From: Kitasatospora aureofaciens
GTDB taxonomy: Bacteria > Actinomycetota > Actinomycetes > Streptomycetales > Streptomycetaceae
Assembly: GCA_000720845.1 (NCBI GenBank)
Contig: JODU01000008.1
Coordinates: forward strand, 1-64,000
Reading direction: 5' to 3'
Length of the DNA: 64,000 nucleotides
Shown here piece after piece: positions 8,886-20,286 of the stretch (its first letter is position 1; every line of letters begins with the position of its first letter). The position numbers and the translations under genes are program-made. Below the pieces are notes generated by a model. It made no database searches. It saw only the letters and a program-made list of their open reading frames with translations, and was not told the DNA's origin.

Positions 8886-10325
8886 GTGAGAACCGCGCCC
8901 ACGATCCTGCATCTCGACATGGATGCCTTCTTCGCCTCGGTGGAGCAGGCATCCAAGCCGAGCCTGCGCGGGAAGGCCGTGGTGGTGGGCGGCCTCGGAC
9001 CGCGCGGCGTGGTCGCCACCTGCTCGTACGAGGCGCGGGTGTTCGGGGTGCACTCCGCGATGCCCATGGGCCAGGCCCGACGGCTCGCGCCGCATGCCGC
9101 CTACCTCGTTCCGCGCTTCGAGCTGTACCGGTCGATCAGCGAGCAGGTGATGCGGCTGCTGCGGGAGCTGTCGCCGCTGGTGGAGCCGCTGAGCCTGGAC
9201 GAGGCATTCGTGGACCTGGAGGCCGGCGGGGCGGCCCGGGACGCGGAGTCGGCGCGACTGGCCGGGGTGAGGCTGCGCACGGCCATCCGCACCGTCACCG
9301 GCCTCACCGGGTCGGTGGGGCTCGCCGCCTCCAAGATGCTCGCCAAGATCGCCTCCGAGCAGGCCAAGCCCGACGGACTGGTGCTCATCCCGCCGGGGAC
9401 GGAGCGGGCCATGCTGGGGCCGATGACGGTGCGCACGCTGCCCGGCGTGGGACCGGCCACGGGGGACCATCTGCGACGGGCCGGGATCACCACGGTCGGC
9501 GAGATCGCCGAGGCGGGCGAGGACGAGCTGGTGCGGTTGCTGGGCAAGGCGCACGGCCACGCCCTGTACGCCATGGCGCTGGCGCGGGACGAGCGGCCCG
9601 TGGTGGCCGAGCGGGAGACCAAGTCCGTGTCGGTCGAGGACACCTACGACGTGGACATCCACGACCGGGTGCGGGTCGGCGTCGAGGTGGGACGGCTCGC
9701 GGACCGCTGCGTGCGGCGACTGCGCGCCTCCGGCCTGTCCGGGCGGACCATCGTGCTCAAGGTGCGCAGATACGACTTCTCCACCCTGACCCGCTCCGAG
9801 ACCCTGCGCGGGCCCACCGACGACCCCGCGGTGGTGCGCGAGGCGGCCGCCAGACTGCTGGACTCGGTGGACACCACGGGCGGCGTGCGTCTGCTCGGGG
9901 TGGGTGTCAGCGGGCTGGCCGACTACACCCAGGAGGACCTGTTCGCCCAGGCGGCGGGGGACCGGGCCGCGGAACTGGCCGAGGAGCCCGAGACCGAGCC
10001 CGCCGAGGAGCACAGCCCCCCGCCCGCCGAGCGCCGGTGGCCGGCGGGGCACGACGTGCGGCACACGGAGCTGGGGCACGGCTGGGTGCAGGGCAGCGGC
10101 CTCGGGCGGGTCACCGTGCGGTTCGAGACGCCGTACTCGGGGGTCGGGCGGGTGCGGACCTTTCCGGTGGACGACCCGGAGCTGACCCCCGCGGACCCGC
10201 TGCCGCTGGTCGCCGCGGCGGAGGGCGAGGCGGGTCAGCCCTCGTCGCCGCCCTTGCCCTTGCCGGCCAGCTTGCCGAAGTCGTGGTCGGGAGGCGGGGG
10301 AGCGGCCGCCACGTCCAAGCCGTAG
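8886..10325 (+). CDS. dinB: DNA polymerase IV (Y-family translesion polymerase)
   Basis: Low-fidelity polymerase of 479 residues that extends past damaged template bases. The palm carries the catalytic acids Asp11 and Asp13 (HLDMDAFFASVEQ) and the SLDEAFVD motif with Asp105-Glu106. The KMLAKIASEQAKPDG segment and the helix-hairpin-helix LPGVGPATGDHLRRAG follow, then a little-finger domain and an acidic C-terminal extension. No obvious QLxLF clamp-binding peptide stands out at the end. The reading frame runs 91 bases into the 3' end of the convergent PRC-barrel gene, so the last 30 residues or so are antisense to it and have a low-complexity Pro/Ser/Gly composition. Confidence 0.93.
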   Translation: MRTAPTILHLDMDAFFASVEQASKPSLRGKAVVVGGLGPRGVVATCSYEARVFGVHSAMPMGQARRLAPHAAYLVPRFELYRSISEQVMRLLRELSPLVEPLSLDEAFVDLEAGGAARDAESARLAGVRLRTAIRTVTGLTGSVGLAASKMLAKIASEQAKPDGLVLIPPGTERAMLGPMTVRTLPGVGPATGDHLRRAGITTVGEIAEAGEDELVRLLGKAHGHALYAMALARDERPVVAERETKSVSVEDTYDVDIHDRVRVGVEVGRLADRCVRRLRASGLSGRTIVLKVRRYDFSTLTRSETLRGPTDDPAVVREAAARLLDSVDTTGGVRLLGVGVSGLADYTQEDLFAQAAGDRAAELAEEPETEPAEEHSPPPAERRWPAGHDVRHTELGHGWVQGSGLGRVTVRFETPYSGVGRVRTFPVDDPELTPADPLPLVAAAEGEAGQPSSPPLPLPASLPKSWSGGGGAAATSKP

Positions 10326-10618
10326 TGGTGGTAGAGCTGCAGTTCCTGTTCCGGCGAGAGGTGGCGGCCGACGCCGAAGTCGGGTGCCTCCTTGATCAGC
10401 GCCCGGTCGAAGGGCACGCGCAGGGTGCCGTCGACCAGCTCGCTGGGCTCCAGGGGGACGAAGGCGTCCCTGCTGAAGAGACCGGTCCGTATCGCCGCCC
10501 ACTCCGGGACGCCGGTGGCATCGTCGAGGTAGACCTCGTCCACGGTGCCGATCCTGGTGCCGTCGCGGTCGAACGCCTTGCGGCCGATCAGGTTCCGCGG
10601 ATCGATGTCAGTACGCAC
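10235..10618 (-). CDS. PRC-barrel domain protein
   Basis: Small protein of 127 residues with a PRC barrel at about 1-75 (TDIDPRNLIGRKAFDRDGTR, then IGTVDEVYLDDATGVPEWAA), a small beta barrel used for RNA or protein contacts. A linker, SPEQELQLYHHYGLD, and a Gly/Lys-rich tail follow. The GTG at 10618 has TGGAGGG five bases upstream; an ATG at 10681 would add 21 residues. Its 3' end overlaps that of dinB by 91 bases on the opposite strand. Family members in actinobacteria are mostly uncharacterised; stress roles have been suggested. Confidence 0.82.
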   Translation of the reverse strand: MRTDIDPRNLIGRKAFDRDGTRIGTVDEVYLDDATGVPEWAAIRTGLFSRDAFVPLEPSELVDGTLRVPFDRALIKEAPDFGVGRHLSPEQELQLYHHYGLDVAAAPPPPDHDFGKLAGKGKGGDEG

Positions 10619-10775
10619 GGGGCCCTCCACTTGATCGCACCACTGGGCCGCACTGGGGTCGCACACCAGCCGCCTAATCATCCGTAAGTACTACAAAAGA
10701 GCAGAAGTGGCCGGTCGGCCACTCGAACTCCGTGCGGCGGCCTCGCTGGTACGCTGGCAAACGGCTGCTGACCCC

Positions 10776-10975
10776 GCGCGGGAGAGTCCTCCGGACACCA
10801 TCGGAGGCGCCGAAGGAGCAAATCCTCCCCGGAATCTCTCAGGCTCACGTACCGCACGGACGAGGTCACTCTGGAAAGCAGGGCGGGTGTCGACGGCGTC
10901 CGCTCTCACCGACGGTGAAAGCCGGGAGAGCCCCAGGGCTCGCCCGGTGAAGCTCTCAGGTTGAGATGACAGAGG
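10776..10975 (+). promoter_or_regulatory. Tandem glycine riboswitch
   Basis: Two copies of the glycine aptamer core are visible. The first contains GGGAGAG, CGCCGAAGGAGCAA and GGAATCTCTCAGGC. The second contains CGGTGAAAGCCGGGAGAG, CCGGTGAAGCTCTCAGG and ATGACAGAGGGGG. They are separated by a short linker, as in the cooperative tandem form. The element ends about 65 bases before gcvP, which encodes the glycine-decarboxylating subunit. This is the usual arrangement for switching the glycine cleavage system on when glycine is plentiful. Confidence 0.93.
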
Positions 10976-11041
10976 GGGAGGCCGTCCGGGTACCCGCGCC
11001 GTGGTGCCCCTCGAAGGTCGTCAGACCAGGAGGCCTCCGCA

Positions 11042-13927
<2,886 letters not shown>

Positions 13928-13942
13928 GTCCCGCCGCAGAGC

Positions 13943-13989
13943 TGAGAGAGGCCCCGCCCGGGCCACCTGGACCCGGGCGGGGCCTCTCG
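13943..13989. terminator. Bidirectional terminator between gcvP and the mod operon
   Basis: A long perfect hairpin (GAGAGGCCCCGCCCGGG and its complement, with a nine-base loop) sits in the 67-base space between the convergent gcvP and molybdate-binding genes. It lacks a T run, as is common in Streptomyces, and can serve both strands. Confidence 0.85.
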
Positions 13990-13994
13990 GCGTC

Positions 13995-14414
13995 TCATCC
14001 CGTGGCGAGCGACACCTCCGTCGACTTGACCAGCGCGACGACGGGAACGCCGACGGACAGCTCCAGGTCGTCGGCGGCCTGCCTGGTGATGGCGGCGGTC
14101 AGCTCGGCGCCCTCGACGGCGACCGAGACCGAGGCCATCGCGGCGCCGGTGGTGAGGGCGGTGACCGTGCCGGGCAGCCGGTTGCGGATGGACAGCCCCT
14201 CGACGCGCCCGGTGGCCAGTGCCACCTCGGTGGACTTCACCAGGGCCCGCACGGCGGTGCCGGGGGCGAGCGCGAGGTCCTCGGCGGACTCCCGGGTGAT
14301 CGCCGCGGTGAGGTCCTGGCCGCCGGAGAGACGGACTCCGACCGTCGCCATGGCCTCGCCCGGGGTGACGGCGGTGACGGTGCCGGGGAGCTGGTTGCGG
14401 ATGCTCAGGCTCAT
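13995..14414 (-). CDS. Di-TOBE molybdate-binding (Mop-type) protein
   Basis: Cytosolic protein of 139 residues made of two TOBE/Mop domains of about 68 residues each. Both repeats begin LSIRNxLPGTVTA and end LVKSTEVxLATG. Such proteins bind molybdate or tungstate at subunit interfaces and serve as storage or buffer (molbindin). The ATG at 14414 opens the first repeat directly. The gene lies 26 bases downstream of modC on the same strand and is the last gene of the molybdate operon, just before the shared terminator. Confidence 0.9.
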   Translation of the reverse strand: MSLSIRNQLPGTVTAVTPGEAMATVGVRLSGGQDLTAAITRESAEDLALAPGTAVRALVKSTEVALATGRVEGLSIRNRLPGTVTALTTGAAMASVSVAVEGAELTAAITRQAADDLELSVGVPVVALVKSTEVSLATG

Positions 14415-14440
14415 GGGGGCACCGTAGCCCGGCGCCGGCG

Positions 14441-15541
14441 CTATGCCGGGTATGCGTGGGTCTGCGTCGCCTTGACCGTCGCCCACACCGGTGCGCCCGG
14501 GTGGAGGCCCAGCTCGGCCGCGGCGACCGTGGTGAGGTCGGCGGCGAGTGCGAGTTCGCCCGTGAGGTCCACGCGGATCTGGTCGCCGTGACTCTCCAGG
14601 CCCGCGACCTCGCAGCGCCACAGGTTGCGGGCGCTGGAGCCGGTGGGAGGCGCGCCGTACAGGGTCACGGCGCTGGGCGGGAACGCGACGAAGACCGGGC
14701 CCGCGAGGTCCTCGGTGGTGGTGATGGCGGGGCCCGTGTCGTCGAGCCGTACGGTGTGGCCCTCGGCCCGCCCCCGGTAGAGATTCAGGCCGACCAGCTG
14801 CGCGATGTAGTCCGTGCGGGGCCGCCGGGCGATGTCGGCGGGCCCGCCCTCCTGGACGACCGCGCCGTCCTCGACCACGACCAGCCGGTCGGCCAGCACC
14901 ATGGCGTCCAGCGGGTCGTGCGTGACCAGGACGGCGACGGCCTCGAACTCGGCGAGATGGCGGCGCAGCTGCGCCCGCACCTCCAGCCGGGTCCGGGCGT
15001 CCAGGGCCGCGAGCGGCTCGTCGAGGAGCAGCAGCCGCGGGTTGGTGGCCAGCGCGCGGGCCAGGGCGACTCGCTGGGCCTGGCCCCCGGAGAGACGGCG
15101 CGGCTTGGCACCCGCGTGGTCGGCCAGGCCCATGCGGTCCAGCCACGCCGCGGCCCGCGCCCGTGCCTCCGTCCTGCCTGCGCCCCGGCAGCGCGGACCG
15201 AAGGCCACGTTGTCGAGGGCGGTCAGGTGCGGGAAGAGCAGGTAGTCCTGGAAGACGACGCCGACCGGGCGGGACTCCGGCGGCGTACGGTCCAGCGCGG
15301 CGCCGTCCAGGCGCAGGTGACCGCCGGAGAGGGGCGCCAGGCCGGCGAGTGCGCGCAGGGCGGTGGTCTTGCCCGCGCCGTTGGGCCCGAGGAGGGCCAC
15401 GACGTCCCCGGGCGCGGCGGTGAGCGCCACGTCCAGGCGGAAGGCGCCGCGGTCCACGACGAGCCGGGCGTCGAGGCCGTCCTCGGACCGGTGGACCCCG
15501 GGGGAGTCGATGGCGGTCTTCCGCTGGCCGGTGTCGGTCAT
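14441..15541 (-). CDS. modC: Molybdate ABC transporter ATP-binding protein
   Basis: ATPase of 366 residues that drives molybdate import. Walker A is LLGPNGAGKTTALRAL, the signature is LSGGQAQRVALARAL, Walker B is LLLLDEPLAALD and the switch histidine is in VLVTHD. The C-terminal 130 residues form a TOBE domain ending in GAPVWATVKATQTHAYPA, which senses oxyanion. The ATG at 15541 overlaps the modB stop (ATGA), so translation is coupled. It interacts with ModB at the inner face of the membrane. Confidence 0.95.
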   Translation of the reverse strand: MTDTGQRKTAIDSPGVHRSEDGLDARLVVDRGAFRLDVALTAAPGDVVALLGPNGAGKTTALRALAGLAPLSGGHLRLDGAALDRTPPESRPVGVVFQDYLLFPHLTALDNVAFGPRCRGAGRTEARARAAAWLDRMGLADHAGAKPRRLSGGQAQRVALARALATNPRLLLLDEPLAALDARTRLEVRAQLRRHLAEFEAVAVLVTHDPLDAMVLADRLVVVEDGAVVQEGGPADIARRPRTDYIAQLVGLNLYRGRAEGHTVRLDDTGPAITTTEDLAGPVFVAFPPSAVTLYGAPPTGSSARNLWRCEVAGLESHGDQIRVDLTGELALAADLTTVAAAELGLHPGAPVWATVKATQTHAYPA

Positions 15542-16398
15542 GACGCACTCATCCAGCGGTCCCGCAGACCCGCCAGGACGGCGATGGACACGGCCAGCAG
15601 CACCAGGCTGAGGGCGATCGCGGCCGCCGGGTCGTTCTGCAGGGCGAGGTAGACGGCCAGCGGCATGGTCTGGGTCCGGCCGGGGAAGTTGCCCGCGAAT
15701 GTGATCGTCGCCCCGAACTCGCCCAGTGCCCGCGCCCAGGCCAGCACGGCGCCCGCCGCGATGCCCGGGGCGATCAGCGGGAGCGTCACCCGGCGGAACG
15801 CGGTGAAGCGGGAGGCGCCCAGGGTGGTGGCGGCCTCCTCGTAGCGCGGGTCGGCGGCGCGCAGGGTGCCCTCCACGCTGATCACCAGGAACGGCATCGC
15901 CACGAACGTCTCCGCGAGGACGACGCCCGTCGTCGTGAACGGCAGGGTGATCCCGAACCAGGCGTCGAGCCACTGCCCGATGACGCCGTTGCGCCCGAAC
16001 GCCAGCAGCAGCGCGACGCCACCCACCACCGGCGGCAGCACCAGCGGCAGCGTCACCAGCGCGCGGACGAACCCCCGGCCCGGGAAGTCGGTGCGGGCCA
16101 GCAGCCAGGCCAGGGGCACGCCCACGAGCAGGCTCAGCGCGGTCGCGGTCGTCGCGCACAGCAGCGACAGCCGCAGCGCCTGCCACACCTCGGGGCTGGA
16201 CAACTGCTCCGGCAGGCCGCTCCACGGCGCGCGGATCACCAGGGCGAGCAGGGGCAGCAGCAGGAACGCCAGGCCGATCAGGGCGGGCACCAGCAGGGGG
16301 ACCGGCACCACGCGCCCCCGGCGGCGGGCCCGGCGCGGCCCACCGGCCACGGGCGCGGCTCCGGTCGGCGCGGGCGTCGTTCCGGCGGACTCGGTCAT
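15538..16398 (-). CDS. modB: Molybdate ABC transporter permease
   Basis: Membrane permease of 286 residues with six predicted helices, after a Pro/Ala/Arg-rich cytoplasmic tail of about 35 residues. The EAA loop that contacts the ATPase is EEAATTLGASRFTAFRRVTL, followed by LPLIAPGIAAG and the GEFGATITFAGN motif typical of ModB. The ATG at 16398 overlaps the modA stop by four bases, as modC does with modB. The three genes therefore form a tightly coupled modABC operon read on the minus strand. Confidence 0.95.
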   Translation of the reverse strand: MTESAGTTPAPTGAAPVAGGPRRARRRGRVVPVPLLVPALIGLAFLLLPLLALVIRAPWSGLPEQLSSPEVWQALRLSLLCATTATALSLLVGVPLAWLLARTDFPGRGFVRALVTLPLVLPPVVGGVALLLAFGRNGVIGQWLDAWFGITLPFTTTGVVLAETFVAMPFLVISVEGTLRAADPRYEEAATTLGASRFTAFRRVTLPLIAPGIAAGAVLAWARALGEFGATITFAGNFPGRTQTMPLAVYLALQNDPAAAIALSLVLLAVSIAVLAGLRDRWMSAS

Positions 16399-17228
16399 GG
16401 GGTGCGGAACCCGGCCCCGGTGAGCACCCGCTGCCCCTCGGCGGACCTCACCAGCTCGATGAAGGCCCTGGCCGCGTCGGCGTTGGGGGCTTCCTTGAGG
16501 AGGGTGATCGGGTAGTCGTTGACCGCCTTGGCCGACTCCGGGAAGTCGACGCCCGTCACCTTGTCGCCCGCCGCCTTCACATCGGTCTTGTAGACGACCG
16601 CGGCGTCCGCCTCCTTCAGTTCGACCTTCGTGAGGGCCGCCTTGACGTCCTGCTCGTAGGAGACCGGGGTGAGTTCGAGACCGCCGGCGTCCAGGGCCTT
16701 CTGCGCCGCGGCGCCGCACGGCACGGTCTTGTCGCACAGCACGACCTTGAGGCCGGAGCCCGTGAGGTCCTTCAGGGAGGAGATGTGGTCGGGGTTGCCG
16801 GGCAGGGTGGCGATCTGCAGCTGGTTGCGCACGAAGGTGGCGGGGGTGCCGGCCGCGGCCCCGGCGTCGGTGACGGTGGTCATCGTCTTGGGGCTGGCGG
16901 AGGCGAACACGTCCGCCGGAGCGCCGCCGGTGATGCTGGCGGCGAGGGTGTCACTGCCGGCGAAGTTGAAGGTGACCCGGGTGCCCGGGTGCTGCTTCTC
17001 GAAGGTCTGGCCGAGGGCCGTGAAGCTCTCCTTGAGCGAGGCCGCGGCGAAGACGGTGACCTGGCCGGAGAGCTTCGTTGAGGACGACGCACCGCCGGCG
17101 GAGTCCGAGTCCGCGCCCGCGTCCGAGGACGACGAGCACGCGCCCAGGGCCAGCAGCGCGGCGGCCCCCGCACCGGCCGCCCGCGCGGTACGTCGGATGC
17201 GGTGGGTCCTGCGCACGGAACGGGTCAT
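16395..17228 (-). CDS. modA: Molybdate-binding lipoprotein of ABC transporter
   Basis: Secreted lipoprotein of 277 residues that captures molybdate and hands it to ModB. The signal peptide ends in the lipobox LALGAC, followed by a Ser/Asp-rich linker. The oxyanion site motifs are visible: VFAAASLKESF, FNFAGSDTLAASI, and EADAAVVYKTD near the C-terminus. ATG 17228 has GAGGGAG nine bases upstream. It is the first gene of modABC. A 205-base gap separates it from the upstream HTH-TOBE regulator and is the likely promoter region. Confidence 0.95.
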   Translation of the reverse strand: MTRSVRRTHRIRRTARAAGAGAAALLALGACSSSSDAGADSDSAGGASSSTKLSGQVTVFAAASLKESFTALGQTFEKQHPGTRVTFNFAGSDTLAASITGGAPADVFASASPKTMTTVTDAGAAAGTPATFVRNQLQIATLPGNPDHISSLKDLTGSGLKVVLCDKTVPCGAAAQKALDAGGLELTPVSYEQDVKAALTKVELKEADAAVVYKTDVKAAGDKVTGVDFPESAKAVNDYPITLLKEAPNADAARAFIELVRSAEGQRVLTGAGFRTP

Positions 17229-17433
17229 CACGGGCCACTCCCTCGGCGTTCTGGCAGGGGCCGACGGCTCGGCGGCCGAGCGGACGGTGCCCCCCATTGC
17301 GCCGATCATACTTCCGCAACTGCGAGGGGTATGTCTCCTGTCGCATCGCATGAGCGAGCCATCCATGAGGAAAGGCTGGCATGTGCGTTCGCACGGTCGA
17401 TGCGGTGCCGTCGCGCGTCTGCCGGCCGAGTGC

Positions 17434-17838
17434 TCAGCCCCTGTCGATATGGACATTCGTCGACTTCACCCGGGCGGTGGCCTCCACGCCGACCTCCAGG
17501 CCGAGTTCCTCCACCGCCTCCCTGGTCAGCAGGGAGACGAGCCGGTGCGGACCCGCCTGGATCTCGACCTGGGCCGCGACGTCCCCCAGCTTGATCGCGG
17601 TCACGATCCCGGGAAACGCGTTGCGGACCGAGGTGTGCGGGGTCTCCTCGTCGGCACCGACGGAACGGGCGAGTTCGACCGAGAACGCGGCCAGGTCGCG
17701 CCCGTCGACGACGCGCCGTCCGCCCTCGTCGCGGCGGGTGCTGATCCGGCCCGCGTCGGCCCAGCGGCGCGCGGTGTCCGGGCTGACGCCGAGCAGCCGC
17801 GCCGCCTGGCCGATCGTGTAGGACTGCATGCCGGTCAC
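17434..17838 (-). CDS. HTH-TOBE molybdate-responsive regulator
   Basis: Small DNA-binding protein of about 134 residues. Residues 5-55 form an excisionase/MerR-like helix-turn-helix (YTIGQAARLLGVSPDTARRW, then GRRVVDGRDLAAF). Residues about 68-131 form a TOBE domain (SVRNAFPGIVTAIKLGDVAA, ending ATARVKSTNVHI). Linking an HTH to a TOBE suggests a ModE-like role by a different architecture. GTG 17838 and ATG 17829 are alternative starts and neither has a clear ribosome site. Its place just upstream of modABC on the same strand supports regulation of molybdate uptake, though this is inferred. Confidence 0.85.
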   Translation of the reverse strand: MTGMQSYTIGQAARLLGVSPDTARRWADAGRISTRRDEGGRRVVDGRDLAAFSVELARSVGADEETPHTSVRNAFPGIVTAIKLGDVAAQVEIQAGPHRLVSLLTREAVEELGLEVGVEATARVKSTNVHIDRG

Positions 17839-17922
17839 GATAGGCCGCGGAGGCGGGACGGCGGAGGCGGGGCCTGCCGGACACGGGGTGCCCGTGGTGC
17901 AGGGATGGGCTCGAGGGCGCGC

Positions 17923-18987
17923 TCAGCGGGCGGCAGCCGGGGAAGCGGGTGGGGGCGCCGTGCTGGAGCGCAGGACCAGGTCCGTGGGCAGTTCGACCCG
18001 TGGCGGGTCCGGCCGTTCGTCGTGGCACCGGCCGAGCACCGTGCGCGCGGCGGCCTTGCCCATGTCGGCGAGCGGCTGGCGCACGGTCGTCAGGGGCGGT
18101 GCCGACCAGCGGACCTCCGGAAGGTCGTCGAAGCCGACGACACTCATGTCCTGCGGCACCCTCAGTCCTCGCCGGCGCAGGGCCTCGATCGCGCCGAGCG
18201 CCATCTGGTCGCTGGCCGCGAAGACGGCCGTCGGCGGCTCGCGCAGGCCCAGCAGGGCCTCGCAGGCCGCGAAGCCGGACTCGTGGCGGAAGTCGCCGGG
18301 GACGATCAGGGACTCGTCCACGGCGACGCCGGCGCCCTCCAGGGCGGCACGGTAGCCGTCGTGGCGGGCCCGCGAGCACAGCAGCCGCTGCGGCCCGGCG
18401 ATCAGACCGATCCTGCGGTGTCCCAGCGCCAGCAGGTGCTCGGTGGCCGCCAGGCCGCCCGACCGGTTGGCCGCGCCGACGGTGGGCACGTCCAGGGAGG
18501 GGGCGCCCGCCGGGTCGACGACGACCAGCGGTACGCCGAGGATCCGCAGCTCCTGGTGGAGCACGGGGTCCAGGGCCGAGGTGACGAGGACGACGCCGTC
18601 GCAGGCCCGGGCCCGCAGATTGCGCATCCACTGACGGGCGTCGCCCGAGCGTCCGTGGATCGCGGAGACCACGGTGCCGGCCCCGGCGGCGTGGGCCACC
18701 TCCTCGACCCCACGGATGATCTCCACGGCCCAGGGGCTGTCGAGGTCGTTGAAGACCAGGTCGATCAGGGCGGCCCGGCGGCCGGGTGCCGAGGCGCGCT
18801 TGCGGTACCCGTGCCGGCGCAGCAACTCCTCCACCCGCGCTCTGGTCCCGGGCGACACGTCCGAGCGGCCGTTCACGACCCGGGACACGGTCGGCACCGA
18901 GACGCCCGCGCTGCGGGCTATGTCCGTGATCGTGACCCTGCCCCGGCGGCCGGAAGCCGTACTGGCCCGGGCCTCGTCTGCTGCCAC
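17923..18987 (-). CDS. LacI-family transcriptional regulator
   Basis: Repressor of 354 residues. The N-terminal HTH and hinge helix are clear (VTITDIARSAGVSVPTVSRV, then NGRSDVSPGTRARVEELLR), followed by a periplasmic-binding-protein-like sensor domain. The GTG at 18987 is supported by GGAGG nine bases upstream; the frame is open for 41 more codons. No sugar-catabolic genes lie next to it, so the target is not clear from context. It overlaps no neighbour and is read away from the short DUF5999 gene. Confidence 0.88.
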   Translation of the reverse strand: MAADEARASTASGRRGRVTITDIARSAGVSVPTVSRVVNGRSDVSPGTRARVEELLRRHGYRKRASAPGRRAALIDLVFNDLDSPWAVEIIRGVEEVAHAAGAGTVVSAIHGRSGDARQWMRNLRARACDGVVLVTSALDPVLHQELRILGVPLVVVDPAGAPSLDVPTVGAANRSGGLAATEHLLALGHRRIGLIAGPQRLLCSRARHDGYRAALEGAGVAVDESLIVPGDFRHESGFAACEALLGLREPPTAVFAASDQMALGAIEALRRRGLRVPQDMSVVGFDDLPEVRWSAPPLTTVRQPLADMGKAAARTVLGRCHDERPDPPRVELPTDLVLRSSTAPPPASPAAAR

Positions 18988-19212
18988 TTCCCCCACCTCC
19001 GCCGACACCGACCGCGAAACCTCCAGGAGTCTTCCGGAAGCCGGGCGCCCGGGGGAAGGCGTTCCGGACCAGGAAACCGGGCCGTCACCGTGTCGGACGG
19101 GGCACCTCACGCGCGGTGACCGGCCCCGGACGCGCGAGGGGGCCGGTGCGCAGCCGTGGCTGCGGGCCGGCCCCGTGATGCGCCGGGCGAGGTGACGCCG
19201 CCCGGCGGGTGG

Positions 19213-19416
19213 TCAGGCGGCGGGCGTCAGGCCCGCGCCGACGGGGCGGTGCGGGGCGATGACCTGACCGTCCGGCAGGAGCTCACCGGTGTCCTCGAAG
19301 AGGACCACACCGTTGCACAGCAGGCTCCACCCCTGCTCCGGGTGGTGCGCCACGAGACGGGCGGACTCCCGGTCGGCGGAGACGGCTGAGGGGCACGGTG
19401 GCTGGTGCTGACACAT
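19213..19416 (-). CDS. DUF5999 family small protein
   Basis: Protein of 67 residues with MCQHQPPCPSA at the start, two cysteines in the first eight residues, then LVAHHPEQGWSLLCNGVVLF and FEDTGELLPDGQVIAP. This is the short conserved family common in Streptomyces genomes in several copies. I see no known catalytic motif. The MCQHxPPCP start could bind a metal, which is inference. A 285-base gap upstream (19417-19701) separates it from the next gene. Confidence 0.85.
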   Translation of the reverse strand: MCQHQPPCPSAVSADRESARLVAHHPEQGWSLLCNGVVLFEDTGELLPDGQVIAPHRPVGAGLTPAA

Positions 19417-19701
19417 GAGTGGGGTCTCTCGGTCTGTGGTGATGGGTGAGTTCGTTGACTGGTCTGTCCCGCGGCGTGAAGCCTCGTTCATGGCCGCCCC
19501 CCGTTGTTTGAGTCGTACCGGACCCAGTGTTGCCCCACGGGCGTCGATCCGCAGGTATTTCGCAGCACCGCTTCTCACAGGTTGATGACGCGTCACCCGC
19601 GCGGACGGTTCAGCTCAACTGCACTGTCACTTCGGATGGTTCGGCATGGCCGAAAGGGGCTAGTCCGCGCGGGTGGGCGGGGAGTGGTACTGCGGAGCAG
19701 G

Positions 19702-20286
19702 TCAGGCGGGAGAACCCAGCAACCGCGTCGGCGTCACCCGGTGCGTGAGGACCGGCAGCAGTTCGGCGACCCGGTGCGGCCGGTGGGCCGCGATGCCGGG
19801 CGGGGCCGGCGCCAGCGGCACCAGCAGGTCGGTGGCCGCGGGGTGCCCGGTGGCGGGGTCCGCGGTGCCGTCGCCGTGCAGCCACAGCGTGAGCATGTAC
19901 AGCTCGGGAACCGACAGCAGGCGCGGCTGGTAGGACTGGGCCACCGACTCGGCCTGCCGCAGCGCACGCTCGGTCGAGGCGACGTAGGGGCCCTCGAAGA
20001 AGTGCGAGAACGCCCAGCCGTCGGGGGTCAGCATCGTCTCCGCCGCCGCCACCGCCCGGTCGCCGCACCGGATGTGGAACCGCCAGCCGGCCAGCCGCGT
20101 CGCCGCCACGCCGTCCGCCGTGACCCGGTCCAGCACATGCACGGGCAGCGGCAGTTCGGGTGTGGCGGGTCCCTGGGCGCCGAGCAGCGCGGGAGTCCGG
20201 GCCTCGCGGACCGCGGTGGGCGAGGAGAGGGCGGTGAGGACGGAGCGCAGTGCGGGCGCGGGGGCCTGGGGAACACGCAGGGGCAT
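19702..20286 (-). CDS. Conserved hypothetical protein
   Basis: Soluble protein of 194 residues of unknown function (MPLRVPQAPAPALRSV...). It contains FHIRCGDRAVAAAETML, GWAFSHFFEGPYVASTERAL and a long C-terminal part with GTADPATGHPAATDLLVPLA. No signal peptide, membrane helix or recognisable motif is seen. ATG 20286 has GAGAGG nine bases upstream; nine further upstream codons are open. Third-position GC is that of a real gene. The 559-base region upstream probably holds its promoter. Confidence 0.75.
   Translation of the reverse strand: MPLRVPQAPAPALRSVLTALSSPTAVREARTPALLGAQGPATPELPLPVHVLDRVTADGVAATRLAGWRFHIRCGDRAVAAAETMLTPDGWAFSHFFEGPYVASTERALRQAESVAQSYQPRLLSVPELYMLTLWLHGDGTADPATGHPAATDLLVPLAPAPPGIAAHRPHRVAELLPVLTHRVTPTRLLGSPA

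Noticed and set aside
16669..19119. An 816-codon plus-strand frame through the modA and LacI region
   Set aside because: It is antisense to well-supported genes and has no domain; the real genes are on the minus strand.
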